Source: Bordetella parapertussis (GTDB taxonomy: Bacteria > Pseudomonadota > Gammaproteobacteria > Burkholderiales > SG8-41). Taken from it: a DNA stretch of 64,000 bases. Below, one piece after another: positions 1-8,958 of the stretch. Made by a program: the position numbers and the translations under genes. The stretch is taken from contig CAMATZ010000013.1 of assembly GCA_945861275.1 (NCBI GenBank), forward strand, positions 1 through 64,000. Reading direction: 5' to 3'. Under the pieces are notes generated by a model. It searched no databases. It was not told the origin of the DNA and worked only from the letters and a program-made list of their open reading frames with translations. The first letter of the stretch is position 1. Each line of letters opens with the position of its first letter.

Positions 1-10
1 CATGCGCGCT

Positions 11-33
11 CGGCTGCGGGTTAGGCGCAGCCG
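11..33. repeat. Small perfect hairpin past the cytochrome gene
   Basis: An 8-bp perfect inverted repeat (CGGCTGCG/CGCAGCCG, 7-nt loop) lies about 10 nt past the stop of the minus-strand cytochrome gene. No T-run follows in the direction of transcription, so a classical intrinsic terminator is not shown. The GGTTA/TAACC flavour resembles the palindrome at 19.9 kb. Confidence 0.4.
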
Positions 34-43
34 TAACCCGTTG

Positions 44-1774
44 CTAATAACCGCTGGGCGCCGGTTGCGATAACTTGCGCCGCAATGCCGCGCGCGAACT
101 CGCCGGGTCGTAGTCGATATAGTAGGCCGCCAGTGTTTTCACTTTGGTCATATCGGGGTAGAGCACGCCCACGCCGGGTTCCGCACCTGAGCGCGGGCAG
201 TACCAAACCGCGCCATCACGCGTGATTTCGATCTTGGGCTGATCCGCCACCTGGGGTAGTGGAAAATAGCTGAACTCGCGCGTTTTGATGTTGAAGCGGA
301 TGGTGGTGCCGCCCTGGCCATCGTCACCGAACCAGACATTGCCTTCGTAATCCGCCTGCGGATCGTAAGGGCGCGACAAATTCAGCGGCGGCTTGTATTC
401 GGTGACCTGGCCGGATTTCGGATCGATCACGCCAATCACGCCGCGGTCGTGGATGCCGTACCACACGCGATCCTGCATGTCCACGCTGGCGCGGCGCATT
501 CTGCCGCTGGTGGTGAGCGCGGCGAATTCAGTGAATTGCTGCGCCTTCGGGTCCCACTTGCCGACACGCGGCGCACCGCGAAACAACGCCATCCAGATGT
601 TGCCCTGACTGTCCATGTCGATGCCATAGGGTGCGGAGGGACGCGTCGGGGTCGGCCCGAACATTTCGATGGCGCGCGTTTGCTTATTCCACTTGTAGAA
701 GCGGTCGCCGCCGATCATGGTGGCCCATACATTGCCCTGCCCATCGACAATCGGCGTATGTGACTGCAGGCGGTCGGTGATTATGTTGCCCGGATTTACC
801 GCAAACTGCTCGAACTTCTCGCTCTTCGGGTCGAACGCAATCAACTGGATGCCGTCTTTATCCTTGCGTTTGCCCAGGCGGCCGGGAATCCACACCACGC
901 CTTCGCGATCGATGGTGAGGCCGTGGATGTCGCCTTCTGGGTGGGGCAGCAGCCATTCCTTCCATTCACCGCTGCGCGGATCAAGTTTGGTAATGCGGTT
1001 GGGAATGTTGCGGTCGGTCACCCACACATTGCCTAGACTGTCGAAGTGCGGATCCTGTCCACGGCGCTTTGCCTTGGGGTCGTCGTTGGGCTTGAAGTAG
1101 TACTCGATGTACATCGCCTTTGCGAGTTTCGCTTCGTCGAGCGGCACTTCCTTGTCGTATTTCACCGCGCGCTTGCGGGCATCGGGCCCGAAGTTCTGGC
1201 CCAGGTATGCGATCAGTTCCTCGCGCTCCTGCGGCGAGGCGAATCCCTGAATCTGGCCGCCCTTCAGCATCATGTCCACGTAAGTGCCCCAGGCGGCGGC
1301 AGGGAATGCGCGTGCGCCGAACATATCGGGGCTGTGGCAGCCGAGGCAGGTTTCCACCATGATTTTGCGTCCCGCGCCGGGCGGGAACATTTCGTCCATG
1401 CCGACGATTTGCGTGCCGCTGGCATCCACCGGCTTCAGGGCCGTGGTGGGCGCGACATTGGCGCCCGGCTTGAGCACAACGATGCTAACCGGTGACATGG
1501 TTCCGCGCGCTTCGACGCGCATTTCATAGGTGCCCGGGAACATGTGCATGGCCTGATACCGGCCACCGGCGGTATAGACCATGTACTGCATGCGTTTCTC
1601 GGTATTGCGGAAATACACTTTCGCGGCACGGAACGCAGTGCCGGATGTCACGGCGCCCGAGACACTGGCGAGGCCTGACATTTCGCTTTGCGCCGCCGCC
1701 GGCAGTGCCGGCAGCACGATGCTCCCGGCTGCGATCAAAATCGAGGTGATCCAATGCGAAACTATTCGTTGCAT
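44..1774 (-). CDS. Secreted mono-heme cytochrome c with Vgb-type beta-propeller
   Basis: This 576-residue exported protein has three parts. Residues 1-28 form a signal peptide ending AAAQ. Residues about 35-115 resemble a carboxypeptidase-regulatory-like beta-sandwich. A single heme-binding motif, CLGCH, sits at 143-147. From about residue 240 onward there are propeller repeats of the type GNVWVTD, GVVWIPG, GNVWATM, GNIWMAL and GNVWFGD, as in virginiamycin B lyase (Vgb)-like proteins. The likely site is the periplasm. A heme domain joined to a propeller suggests a redox role rather than antibiotic cleavage, but the substrate is unknown. The gene diverges from the MmgE/PrpD operon across a 207-bp spacer. 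The family call is solid; the function is inferred. Confidence 0.85.
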   Translation of the reverse strand: MQRIVSHWITSILIAAGSIVLPALPAAAQSEMSGLASVSGAVTSGTAFRAAKVYFRNTEKRMQYMVYTAGGRYQAMHMFPGTYEMRVEARGTMSPVSIVVLKPGANVAPTTALKPVDASGTQIVGMDEMFPPGAGRKIMVETCLGCHSPDMFGARAFPAAAWGTYVDMMLKGGQIQGFASPQEREELIAYLGQNFGPDARKRAVKYDKEVPLDEAKLAKAMYIEYYFKPNDDPKAKRRGQDPHFDSLGNVWVTDRNIPNRITKLDPRSGEWKEWLLPHPEGDIHGLTIDREGVVWIPGRLGKRKDKDGIQLIAFDPKSEKFEQFAVNPGNIITDRLQSHTPIVDGQGNVWATMIGGDRFYKWNKQTRAIEMFGPTPTRPSAPYGIDMDSQGNIWMALFRGAPRVGKWDPKAQQFTEFAALTTSGRMRRASVDMQDRVWYGIHDRGVIGVIDPKSGQVTEYKPPLNLSRPYDPQADYEGNVWFGDDGQGGTTIRFNIKTREFSYFPLPQVADQPKIEITRDGAVWYCPRSGAEPGVGVLYPDMTKVKTLAAYYIDYDPASSRAALRRKLSQPAPSGY

Positions 1775-1816
1775 GATCTGCTCCTTCCGTCGAAGAACAA
1801 CATGAAATTTAACTAT

Positions 1817-1833
1817 AATTAAAACAGATACTT
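1817..1833 (-). other. AT-rich 17-mer motif (copy a)
   Basis: Read on the minus strand this is AAGTATCTGTTTTAATT, in the divergent spacer 1775-1981 about 43 nt upstream of the cytochrome start. It belongs to a recurrent AT-rich motif seen at seven or eight intergenic places in this window. Its role is unknown. Confidence 0.4.
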
Positions 1834-1981
1834 ATGCAATATCACCGCGAGCGCGAAGCTATTCTCGCACGGAACACCGGCAGCGAACTTGCGCGGGTAA
1901 AATGCGCATGGTATGTCTAGCCTTTAAGCCAGCGCGCCGCTGTTTGTCCTATCAACCCGTAGCAACCAGGAGAATGAACCT

Positions 1982-3373
1982 ATGGCATCCCTAAGTCGAC
2001 AATTGGCGCAATGGGTCGCAGCGCTGCGCTATGAAGATCTTCCGCCGGCGGTGATTGATCGCGCCAAGGGCGTGACCCTGCATGCACTCACCTCGGTGCT
2101 GCTGGGCTCGAAGACGGCCGCCGGCAAGCAGGCAGTGAAGATGGTCGCCGATGAAGAAAGCGGCGTAAAAAAAGGCGCAACGCTGATGGTCGATGGCACG
2201 CTGGTGACCAAGGGCGGCGCGGCTTATGCCAACTCGGAGCTGGCGCTGGCGGGCGGCAAGTACGACACCTTTCGCATGCTCACGCATCCCAACACCGCGA
2301 TTATTCCCGCTGCGCTGGTGGCGGCAGAGGCATCGGGCGCGTCCGGCAAGGCGTACCTTACCGGCGTGGCTGCAGGTTATGAGGTGATGGAACGCATGGC
2401 GGCGGAGTTTATTCCGACCGTGATGTCGCAAGGTTTTCACCCCGGCCCGGTGTTCGGCATTTTCGGCGCGGCAGTGGCCGCGGCGAAGGTGATGGGTTAC
2501 AGCGAAGATCAGGTCAACAGCACCATTGCGCTGTGCGCGAGTCTCGCCTCCGGCAACCTTGAAGCCGCGCGTGCCGGCGGCACGCCGCTGCGCGAGGGAG
2601 CGGCTACGCGCAACGCCATGCTCGCGGTAGCGCTCGCGCAGCCGGGACATGTGGGCGGCGAAACCGTGCTCGAAGGCGATGCCGGTTTTTATCACGCGTA
2701 CGCAGGCAACAACAAAGGCGCGCTCAGCTACAGTTTTACCGGCGACACGCGCGCGAGCCTCGATGCCATTACCGCCAACCTCGGCCGCGACTGGATGTTC
2801 CTGGAGACGCTCTATCGCATCTACTTTATCGCCGGTTACAACATCGCGCATATCGATGTCAGCGCGAAACTGTGCGAGGAAAACAACATCCGTTACCAGG
2901 ACGTTGCCCGCGTCGAAGCCGTGGTGAACTGGCTGGAAACGCAATACCCAAGTCCCGCATTTCCCAGCCGGCGCGAAGACGGCGCAGGGAAACAGGGCGG
3001 CACCGCTTATTTCACCGCCTACGGCGTGGTCAAGCGTGGTTACCCGGCGTTGCGAGGCCGCAAGCTCGACGCGCTGGACGATCCGCCCGACGTGCTCGAA
3101 CTGATGAAACGTGTGACAATCATTCCGTCGCACCAGATGACACTGTTCGGTCCGCGCATTACCATTTTTACCAAGGACGGCAAGAGTTACACCAAACAAT
3201 CCAGCGGGCGCGAGTTCATCTGGGATTTCGACGAAGAGGCGCGCCGCCTGCAGGAAGTGATTCCCGGCCTGCCGATTGCGGCCGCGCAGTTTGATTCGAT
3301 AATTGCAACCTGCCGTGAGCTCGAGAAAAAAGAGCGTGCCGATGCATTGGTGAAGCTGACGGTGAAGGCGTAG
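1982..3373 (+). CDS. MmgE/PrpD family protein
   Basis: A 463-residue member of the MmgE/PrpD superfamily, which includes 2-methylcitrate dehydratase, cis-aconitate decarboxylase and many uncharacterised catabolic paralogues. Family features seen are the helical N-terminus, the signature GFHPGPVFGIFGAAVAAAK near residue 158, and full family length. The usual F-L-D-D segment is replaced by ELALAGGKYDTF with a later THPN, so this is a divergent branch and its substrate should not be copied from PrpD. The start has a good ribosome site (AGGAG, about 9 nt upstream). It opens a tight plus-strand operon with DoxX, an NHL protein, a Bug receptor and an amidohydrolase, which suggests breakdown of an imported organic acid. 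Confidence 0.88.
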   Translation: MASLSRQLAQWVAALRYEDLPPAVIDRAKGVTLHALTSVLLGSKTAAGKQAVKMVADEESGVKKGATLMVDGTLVTKGGAAYANSELALAGGKYDTFRMLTHPNTAIIPAALVAAEASGASGKAYLTGVAAGYEVMERMAAEFIPTVMSQGFHPGPVFGIFGAAVAAAKVMGYSEDQVNSTIALCASLASGNLEAARAGGTPLREGAATRNAMLAVALAQPGHVGGETVLEGDAGFYHAYAGNNKGALSYSFTGDTRASLDAITANLGRDWMFLETLYRIYFIAGYNIAHIDVSAKLCEENNIRYQDVARVEAVVNWLETQYPSPAFPSRREDGAGKQGGTAYFTAYGVVKRGYPALRGRKLDALDDPPDVLELMKRVTIIPSHQMTLFGPRITIFTKDGKSYTKQSSGREFIWDFDEEARRLQEVIPGLPIAAAQFDSIIATCRELEKKERADALVKLTVKA

Positions 3374-3421
3374 TTGCGTGCGCATGTGTGCCAGTGAGCG
3401 GTATCTGCCAGGAGCATTAAC

Positions 3422-3805
3422 ATGACGGATGATCTCGGAAAGCTGATCTTGCGACTGATGTTGGGCATTTTCATGCTGTTTCACGGCTATGCAAAAATTG
3501 TCAAGGGCGTGAGCGGTATCGAGGCTTCGCTGATTGGCGCAGGCTGGCCGGCGTGGGTTGCGTATGGCGTCTACATCGGCGAAGTCATCGCGCCGCTATT
3601 GGTGATACTCGGGTTTTATGCGCGCCTCGGCGGGCTGATTATTGTGGTCAACATGATTTTTGCGATTGTGTTGTCGCATTCACAGCAGTTGACTGATCTG
3701 GGCAGAAGCGGTGGCTGGGCGCTGGAGTTGCAGGGCTTCTTTCTGTTCACGGGGCTGGTGGTGGCGCTGATTGGCGCCGGACGCTATGGTGTCAACAGGC
3801 GCTGA
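3422..3805 (+). CDS. DoxX family membrane protein
   Basis: A 127-residue integral membrane protein with about four hydrophobic helices and the DoxX-type N-terminal stretch LGKLILRLMLGIFMLFHGYAK. DoxX proteins are small inner-membrane proteins with poorly defined roles; some are linked to quinone-dependent oxidation or thiol stress. The start is supported by AGGAG eight nt upstream. The gene lies 48 nt after PrpD and 36 nt before the NHL gene, so it is probably cotranscribed with them. A role in this operon cannot be assigned from sequence. Confidence 0.85.
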   Translation: MTDDLGKLILRLMLGIFMLFHGYAKIVKGVSGIEASLIGAGWPAWVAYGVYIGEVIAPLLVILGFYARLGGLIIVVNMIFAIVLSHSQQLTDLGRSGGWALELQGFFLFTGLVVALIGAGRYGVNRR

Positions 3806-3841
3806 GCGTTTAACATAATTTACGCATCACAGGAGAATGGC

Positions 3842-4825
3842 ATGGCCGCAAACGAACAACTCAAATATTCCGCCGTTGAAGGCTGGGAGCAACTGCCCAA
3901 AGGTTACGCGCATCGTGACGTGGCCGGGGTGGCGGTGGACGGCGAGGACCGCGTGTATCTGATGTGCCGCGGCGAACATCCGGTGATTGTGTATGACCAG
4001 AAAGGCAATTTCATACGCTCCTGGGGCACCGGTGATTTTACTTATCGCACGCACGGCATTTATGTCGCGCCCAACGGCACGCTGTTTTGCACCGATGACG
4101 GCAACCATACGGTGCGGCAATTTTCGCCTGAAGGCAAATTGTTGATGACGATGGGCACCATGAATACGCCGTCCGACACCGGCTATGACGGTTCAACCAC
4201 GCCATCGGTTGCGCGCTCGGCGGGGCCGTTTAATCGACCGACCAATATTGCCATCGGACTCAAGGGCGACATTTATGTGTCGGACGGCTACGGCAACGCG
4301 CGTGTGCATGTATTTTCACCGACCGGGCAACTCAAGCACTCGTGGGGCACGCCGGGGCGAGGTCCAGGACAGTTTTATTTGCCGCACGGCATCGCGATAG
4401 ATGCCAACGGGCGCGTGTTCGTGTGCGACCGCGAGAGCGACCGCATCCAGATTTTCAGTCCCGACGGCGAATTTCTGGAAGAGTGGACGGACACCCAGCG
4501 CCCGACGCATGTGGTGTTCGATGCGCAGGGCCGTGCCTACGTCACCGAACTGTGGTGGCACGTTGGTGATCATTCGTTCACCCACGGCCCGATTACCAAG
4601 GCGCGTCATGCGCGTCTCAGTATTTTTGATAAAGACGGCAAGCTATTGTCGCGCCTGGGTACGCCGGAAGCCACCGCGCCCGGCAGCTTCGCCGCGCCGC
4701 ACGGGCTGGCGGTCGATTCGAAACACGACGTCTATGTGAGTGAAGTCACCTGGACCTTCGCGGTGAGCCGTGGCCGCGCCCCAGCGGATTGCCATACGTT
4801 TCAGAAGCTGACACTCACCTCTTGA
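3842..4825 (+). CDS. NHL-repeat beta-propeller protein
   Basis: A 327-residue protein made of NHL/SMP-30-like propeller repeats: DVAGVAVDGEDRVYLMCR, HGIYVAPNGTLFCTDDGNH, TNIAIGLKGDIYVSDGYGN, HGIAIDANGRVFVCDRESD and HGLAVDSKHDVYVSE. The pattern matches proteins annotated as peptidylglycine alpha-amidating lyase-like or 6-bladed propellers. No signal peptide is visible, so it looks cytoplasmic. AGGAG lies upstream of the ATG. It sits third in the PrpD-DoxX-NHL-Bug-hydrolase operon, where a lactonase- or lyase-like activity would fit, but no catalytic residue can be assigned with confidence. Confidence 0.82.
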   Translation: MAANEQLKYSAVEGWEQLPKGYAHRDVAGVAVDGEDRVYLMCRGEHPVIVYDQKGNFIRSWGTGDFTYRTHGIYVAPNGTLFCTDDGNHTVRQFSPEGKLLMTMGTMNTPSDTGYDGSTTPSVARSAGPFNRPTNIAIGLKGDIYVSDGYGNARVHVFSPTGQLKHSWGTPGRGPGQFYLPHGIAIDANGRVFVCDRESDRIQIFSPDGEFLEEWTDTQRPTHVVFDAQGRAYVTELWWHVGDHSFTHGPITKARHARLSIFDKDGKLLSRLGTPEATAPGSFAAPHGLAVDSKHDVYVSEVTWTFAVSRGRAPADCHTFQKLTLTS

Positions 4826-4857
4826 TTAGTCGTGCGTTGAACGCTGTCGCTCTGCAT

Positions 4858-5826
4858 GTGCTCTGCAACAGGCTAGTGCTTGCGCTGCTTGCGGTGACGG
4901 GGATCGTGCCCGGCGCGCAGGCGCAAGTTTGGCCGCTGCGGCCGGTGCGCGTGGTGGTGCCGTTTCCGGCGGGCGGTCCGGCGGACGTGCTGGGGCGCGT
5001 CATGTCAGCGCGGTTCACGCAAGCGCTCGGCCAGCAGTTCGTGGTGGACAATCGCTCCGGCGCCAATGGCAGCATCGGGGCGACCCTCGTCGCCAAAGCG
5101 CCGAACGACGGCTATACCATCATGTTCGCCACCACCGGCCCGCTGGCGTTGAACCCGCTCATGTACAAGAATACGCCTTACGATCCGCTGCGCGACTTTG
5201 CGCCCGTGATCCTGTTCGGCGACGTGCCGATGATCGTCGTCGCCAACCTGGGCGCGCCGGTAAAAACCCTGCATGAGGCGATTGCCCACGCGCGGGCGAA
5301 TCCGGGCAAGCTCACGTTCGCTTCCCCGGGCTTCGCGTCGATGGGACATCTGGTTGCGGAACTGATCCAGCGCAACGCCGGCGTCAAGCTTACCCATGTG
5401 CCGTACAAGGGTTCGGCACCGGCGATGACCGAGCTGCTGGGTGGCTCGGTCAATATCGCGTTTGATCTTGCGGCAGCCTACATCCAGCATATCAAGGCAG
5501 GCCGGGTGCGGGCGCTCGCCATCTCCACAGCCACGCGTTTTGCCGCATTGCCGGACGTTCCGACTATCAGTGAGGAAGGTATTCCCGGCTATCAGGCAGC
5601 AGGTTGGTTTGGCATTGTCGGGCCGGCCGGCATGCCGCCGCAACCGATAGCGGCATTGAACAAGCTGTCGAACGCATGGCTTGCGAGCCCCGAAGGCATC
5701 AATCGCCTGCGTGATCTGGGATCACGCCCGCTTGGCGGCACGCCTGCCGATCTTTCAACCTTCGTGCGTGCCGAAATCACCAAGTGGCGGCCCATTGTTG
5801 AGCCCATCGCTGCAGCGATCGAATAG
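4858..5826 (+). CDS. Bug/TctC-family tripartite tricarboxylate receptor
   Basis: A periplasmic solute receptor of the tripartite tricarboxylate transporter (TTT) type. After a signal peptide ending GAQAQ it shows the family blocks PVRVVVPFPAGGPADVLGR, FVVDNRSGANGSIGA and THVPYKGSAPAMTELLGG. It would bind a carboxylate-like ligand, but no TctA/TctB membrane genes lie in the window, so it is an orphan receptor. The start is uncertain: an ATG at 4789 would overlap the NHL gene by 37 nt and give a long N-tail, while the GTG at 4858 gives a compact signal peptide and was preferred. Neither has a strong ribosome site, so coupling to the upstream gene is possible. Confidence 0.85.
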   Translation: MLCNRLVLALLAVTGIVPGAQAQVWPLRPVRVVVPFPAGGPADVLGRVMSARFTQALGQQFVVDNRSGANGSIGATLVAKAPNDGYTIMFATTGPLALNPLMYKNTPYDPLRDFAPVILFGDVPMIVVANLGAPVKTLHEAIAHARANPGKLTFASPGFASMGHLVAELIQRNAGVKLTHVPYKGSAPAMTELLGGSVNIAFDLAAAYIQHIKAGRVRALAISTATRFAALPDVPTISEEGIPGYQAAGWFGIVGPAGMPPQPIAALNKLSNAWLASPEGINRLRDLGSRPLGGTPADLSTFVRAEITKWRPIVEPIAAAIE

Positions 5827-5857
5827 TGCTGCAGCGATCGAAGAGAAATAATCCGCC

Positions 5858-6679
5858 ATGCAAAATGATTCTGATTCAACCCACGACGCTCCACTCGTCG
5901 ATACACATGCCCATGTCTACACCACCGGCATGCCGTTGAGCGCCACGGCCTGGCACAAGCCGCCGCAAGACGCGACCATCGAGCAGTACATCGCCACACT
6001 CGATCAACATGGCGTGCGTTACGCGGTGCTGGCGGCGGCAAGCCTCTACGACGATTACAACGAGTATTCGCTCGAAGCCACACGCAAGCACCCGCGGCTG
6101 CGCACCACGGCCATCGTGCGGCCGGACATCGACCCGTACATCCTGCGCATGATGAAAGCGGATGGTGTTACCGGTGTGCGCTTGCAGTGGCGCAACGTCA
6201 GGAATCCGCCCGATATCACCACGCCCGAGTACCGCAAGTTTCTGCGCCGCGTTGCTGATCTCGATTGGCATGTGCATCTGAATCAATCGGGAGAGTTGAT
6301 CGAAGCGCCGGTCGCCGCACTGGAATCTGCTGGCGTGAAAATAGTCATCGATCATTTTGGTCACCCGCAGCGCGGCAAGGGTGTCGCGTGTGCGGGCTTT
6401 CAAGCCGTGATGCGTTCGGTAGCGCGCGGCCGCACCTGGGTCAAACTGTCAGCCGGCTATCGCATGGAGTCACCTGAAGTCGCGGAAGCGTGTGCGCGTG
6501 AACTGGTGAAACACTGCGGTGCGGAGCGTTTACTGTGGGGCAGCGACTGGCCGTTCGCGGCATTCGAAACCAAGGTGCGCTACAGCGACACCATCGCGGC
6601 ACTGAAACGCTGGGTACCCGATGCCGCGGTACGGCGCATCATCGGCGGCGAATCCGCGCTCAGGCTGTACTTCGGGTAA
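5858..6679 (+). CDS. TIM-barrel amidohydrolase, LigI-like
   Basis: A 273-residue amidohydrolase-superfamily protein resembling 2-pyrone-4,6-dicarboxylate lactonase (LigI) and related hydrolases. Motifs seen are the strand-1 VDTHAHVY (HxH), a barrel His in HVHLNQSG, VIDHFGHP, and the C-terminal WGSDWPF carrying the catalytic Asp. These cytoplasmic enzymes hydrolyse lactones or related rings in aromatic breakdown, and some of this branch act without a tightly bound metal. The gene is 31 nt after the Bug receptor and ends the operon, converging with the M48 gene. The substrate is inferred only as a lactone or cyclic dicarboxylate. Confidence 0.83.
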   Translation: MQNDSDSTHDAPLVDTHAHVYTTGMPLSATAWHKPPQDATIEQYIATLDQHGVRYAVLAAASLYDDYNEYSLEATRKHPRLRTTAIVRPDIDPYILRMMKADGVTGVRLQWRNVRNPPDITTPEYRKFLRRVADLDWHVHLNQSGELIEAPVAALESAGVKIVIDHFGHPQRGKGVACAGFQAVMRSVARGRTWVKLSAGYRMESPEVAEACARELVKHCGAERLLWGSDWPFAAFETKVRYSDTIAALKRWVPDAAVRRIIGGESALRLYFG

Positions 6680-6741
6680 TTAAGTCCATTTTAGCGCTGA
6701 CCAGCGTAGCGCTGAATCAGACGCACAACGGGCCGCGCGTG

Positions 6742-7614
6742 TTATTCCGCAGGCTGAGGTGTCGGCGCCGATGCCGCAATACGCGCGTCGTTGGTGCGGG
6801 CCGGAGACGGCGTAAGCAGCGCTACCGATTCCTGCAGCTCGCGCAGCCACTTGGTTGGCTGTGCTTTCGGGCAATCTGCCACGAATCCGGCGGGCACAGC
6901 TCTGGCTTCATAACCGGCCTGCGGCAGCAGCCGCAGCGCAACGCCGTCGGCTGTCATGCGCTGGCGTTGGCCGTAGGTCGCAATCACTGCACGCGAACTC
7001 GCGTAGGAGACCGCGCTGGAGACCGTGCTCGCCGCCGCCGCGCTGCTGGTGCCGGATGTGAGCAACGCCAGCAAGCGCGCCACGTTGAGCGCCGGCGCCA
7101 ATACCGTGGCTGCCACGGAAAAAGCGATGCTGGTGGCGGTGTTCTGTTCATGGTGCCGCGATATCACGTGGCCAAGCTCGCGCGCCATGACAAAGGCGAG
7201 CGCATCATCCGACAATGAAATTTCGCTCACCGGCCGCAGCACGACAATCAGTCCACCGGCAGTGGACGCAACACCCGCTTCCATCTTGTCGGAAACGGTG
7301 AACACAAAGCGCGGGATGCGTTGCGAGAGGCCGGGATAGGTGCGGTAGGCCGCTTCAGCCAGTTTGGCGCCGATGCGCGCGACGCGTTCCTCGAACACGG
7401 TGGGGCCGGTGCATTCCAATTCGGGGTGCTCGAAGTGGTTTTTGTGCGGGTCTGGCATAAACGCCAGCATGATTCGCAGACTCGCTTGTGAATAGATCTC
7501 GCTCACCGGTGTGGGCGCGAACACCGAGTCGCCAACATCCGGGTCGGTGGAGGCGCATCCGCTCACCATAACGCAAGCGATGCAGGCGATTAACAGGGAA
7601 TGCAAGCGGTTCAT
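6742..7614 (-). CDS. M48-like lipoprotein with degenerate zinc site
   Basis: A 290-residue lipoprotein with a clear lipobox (VSGC, Cys20) followed by an M48 (BepA/Oma1-like) peptidase fold. M48 peptidases bind zinc through HExxH and a later Glu in an EAD-type motif. Here the first motif reads ARELGH (Arg145-His149) and the later one MTADG (Thr221-Asp223), so the first His and the Glu ligand are both changed while the flanking helices are kept. The codon at the first position is CGC where CAC would give His. The protein is therefore probably a pseudo-peptidase or an assembly chaperone in the envelope. It converges with the amidohydrolase gene and has no obvious operon partner. Confidence 0.8.
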   Translation of the reverse strand: MNRLHSLLIACIACVMVSGCASTDPDVGDSVFAPTPVSEIYSQASLRIMLAFMPDPHKNHFEHPELECTGPTVFEERVARIGAKLAEAAYRTYPGLSQRIPRFVFTVSDKMEAGVASTAGGLIVVLRPVSEISLSDDALAFVMARELGHVISRHHEQNTATSIAFSVAATVLAPALNVARLLALLTSGTSSAAAASTVSSAVSYASSRAVIATYGQRQRMTADGVALRLLPQAGYEARAVPAGFVADCPKAQPTKWLRELQESVALLTPSPARTNDARIAASAPTPQPAE

Positions 7615-7798
7615 GGATGGTGAAATCGCGGGCTCATGGTTACGATGTCAATGCGCCGGGCAGGCGCTTGCCGCAGTTGTTAAATATACCCTTTTTTAGC
7701 GCGCGGGTGCTCATTATTCATGCAGTTACATCTGCCCAAAACCGCAAAAGGTGGCAACAATACGTTACCAGCGTATGTACTGCGCTTCCGGCGTGAGG

Positions 7799-8860
7799 CT
7801 AAAACTCCCAACTTACGTTAATGGACTGAAATTTTTGCATGCCACTATTGCCCAAGGGTGTGTCGAACTCGGGGCTGCGCTGGACGTGCGTGACGGACAG
7901 CCGCAGCGGCGGCAGGCGTACGGAAAAACCTGCTTTGAGATCAGTCACAAACACCCGGCGATCCACACTTGCGCTCTCGCGAAAGCTGTTGCCATCCAGA
8001 AAAATGTTGCGGCCAACAACGCGGCTGTCAAAGCCGGCGAATACATACCATTCCGGGCGCCTGTGCGCGCCATCGGCCAGGCGTGAGCTTTGCAATAAGG
8101 CGCCGCCGGGTTCGATGGTATCGGGGCCGAAGCCGCTCATGTTTTGTCCCACGCGCACTATGCCCCCCGCACGTGCGAGCGTCATTACATTTCCCACCGT
8201 GGCGCCTGCGTGCGGCACCACTTGCAGACCTGTCGCCGGGCCATAACGCCACTTGCTCAGGTAGGCGAGCAGCACGCCCGGCTCGTTGCGGATTTGATTG
8301 CCCCAGCCCAAAGGCTGTTCGGCACCGACCAGTTTGTGCCATTCGGTTTGTACTGGTTTTCCCAGAGCTGCGGGTCCCACCATGCCCAGATCGAGTTCCA
8401 CCGTTTGCAAGCGGTCGCTGCGCACGCTTTGCGCAACGCCGCCGATATAGAGCCACGCTGCCCATGGCCGGTCCAGCGGCTGCGCTGCCGCCACGGTGAT
8501 GCGCCTGGGCGTGTAGAGGTTTTGTCCGGCAAATAATCCGAGTTGAATCGCGCCCGGATCAACATCGTCCAGATGCCTGGAGATTTTCCGCAACACTGTT
8601 TTGACAGGCTCGTGAAACAGAAAATTGACCACGGGTTCGGCGCCGACGCCACCGCCAATCTTGAACCCGTTGGTGTAATAGCGATCGGTGCCCGCGCCGA
8701 AACTGTCGTTTTCGATGAATACCTGAAACTCACAGGCAGTTTTGGCACTACACCCGATGGCTGGACCTGGCGCTTGCGGCGGCGTCTGCGCGCCGGTGGC
8801 ATGTTCCGGAGCGAGCAGTAACACCACCGCAGGTAGAATGCGGTTGATAAATCTGCGCAT
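7799..8860 (-). CDS. LpxR-like (DUF2219) outer-membrane lipid A deacylase
   Basis: A 353-residue outer-membrane protein of the LpxR/DUF2219 family, which removes the 3'-acyloxyacyl group from lipid A. The signal peptide ends near ATGAQ. The N-terminal family block reads FIENDSFGAGTDRYYTNGFK, with the expected Asn51-Asp52 pair, and a His lies in QTEWHKLVG (His175). The C-terminus ends SWEF, with the terminal aromatic typical of beta-barrels. The ATG at 8860 was chosen over an upstream ATG at 8974 because it starts the signal peptide and has AAAGGA about 10 nt upstream. It diverges from a Bug receptor. Catalytic function is likely but untested. Confidence 0.85.
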   Translation of the reverse strand: MRRFINRILPAVVLLLAPEHATGAQTPPQAPGPAIGCSAKTACEFQVFIENDSFGAGTDRYYTNGFKIGGGVGAEPVVNFLFHEPVKTVLRKISRHLDDVDPGAIQLGLFAGQNLYTPRRITVAAAQPLDRPWAAWLYIGGVAQSVRSDRLQTVELDLGMVGPAALGKPVQTEWHKLVGAEQPLGWGNQIRNEPGVLLAYLSKWRYGPATGLQVVPHAGATVGNVMTLARAGGIVRVGQNMSGFGPDTIEPGGALLQSSRLADGAHRRPEWYVFAGFDSRVVGRNIFLDGNSFRESASVDRRVFVTDLKAGFSVRLPPLRLSVTHVQRSPEFDTPLGNSGMQKFQSINVSWEF

Positions 8861-8958
8861 GAAGCCATATCCTTTGTTTCGAGCGGCTACAATGAAGGCT
8901 GGAGCCGCCAGCAGTGTTGCGCAGGCGTCAATTTCAAGGTAGCGGAGTATATAAAAAA

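Noticed and set aside
44..1774. Virginiamycin B lyase as the function of the first gene
   Set aside because: Only the propeller repeats match; the heme motif and extra domains point to another role.
1991..3484. Long minus-strand open frame of 497 codons opposite the first PrpD gene
   Set aside because: It is the antisense shadow of a well-supported gene in GC-rich DNA; the translation is rich in Arg and His with no family match.
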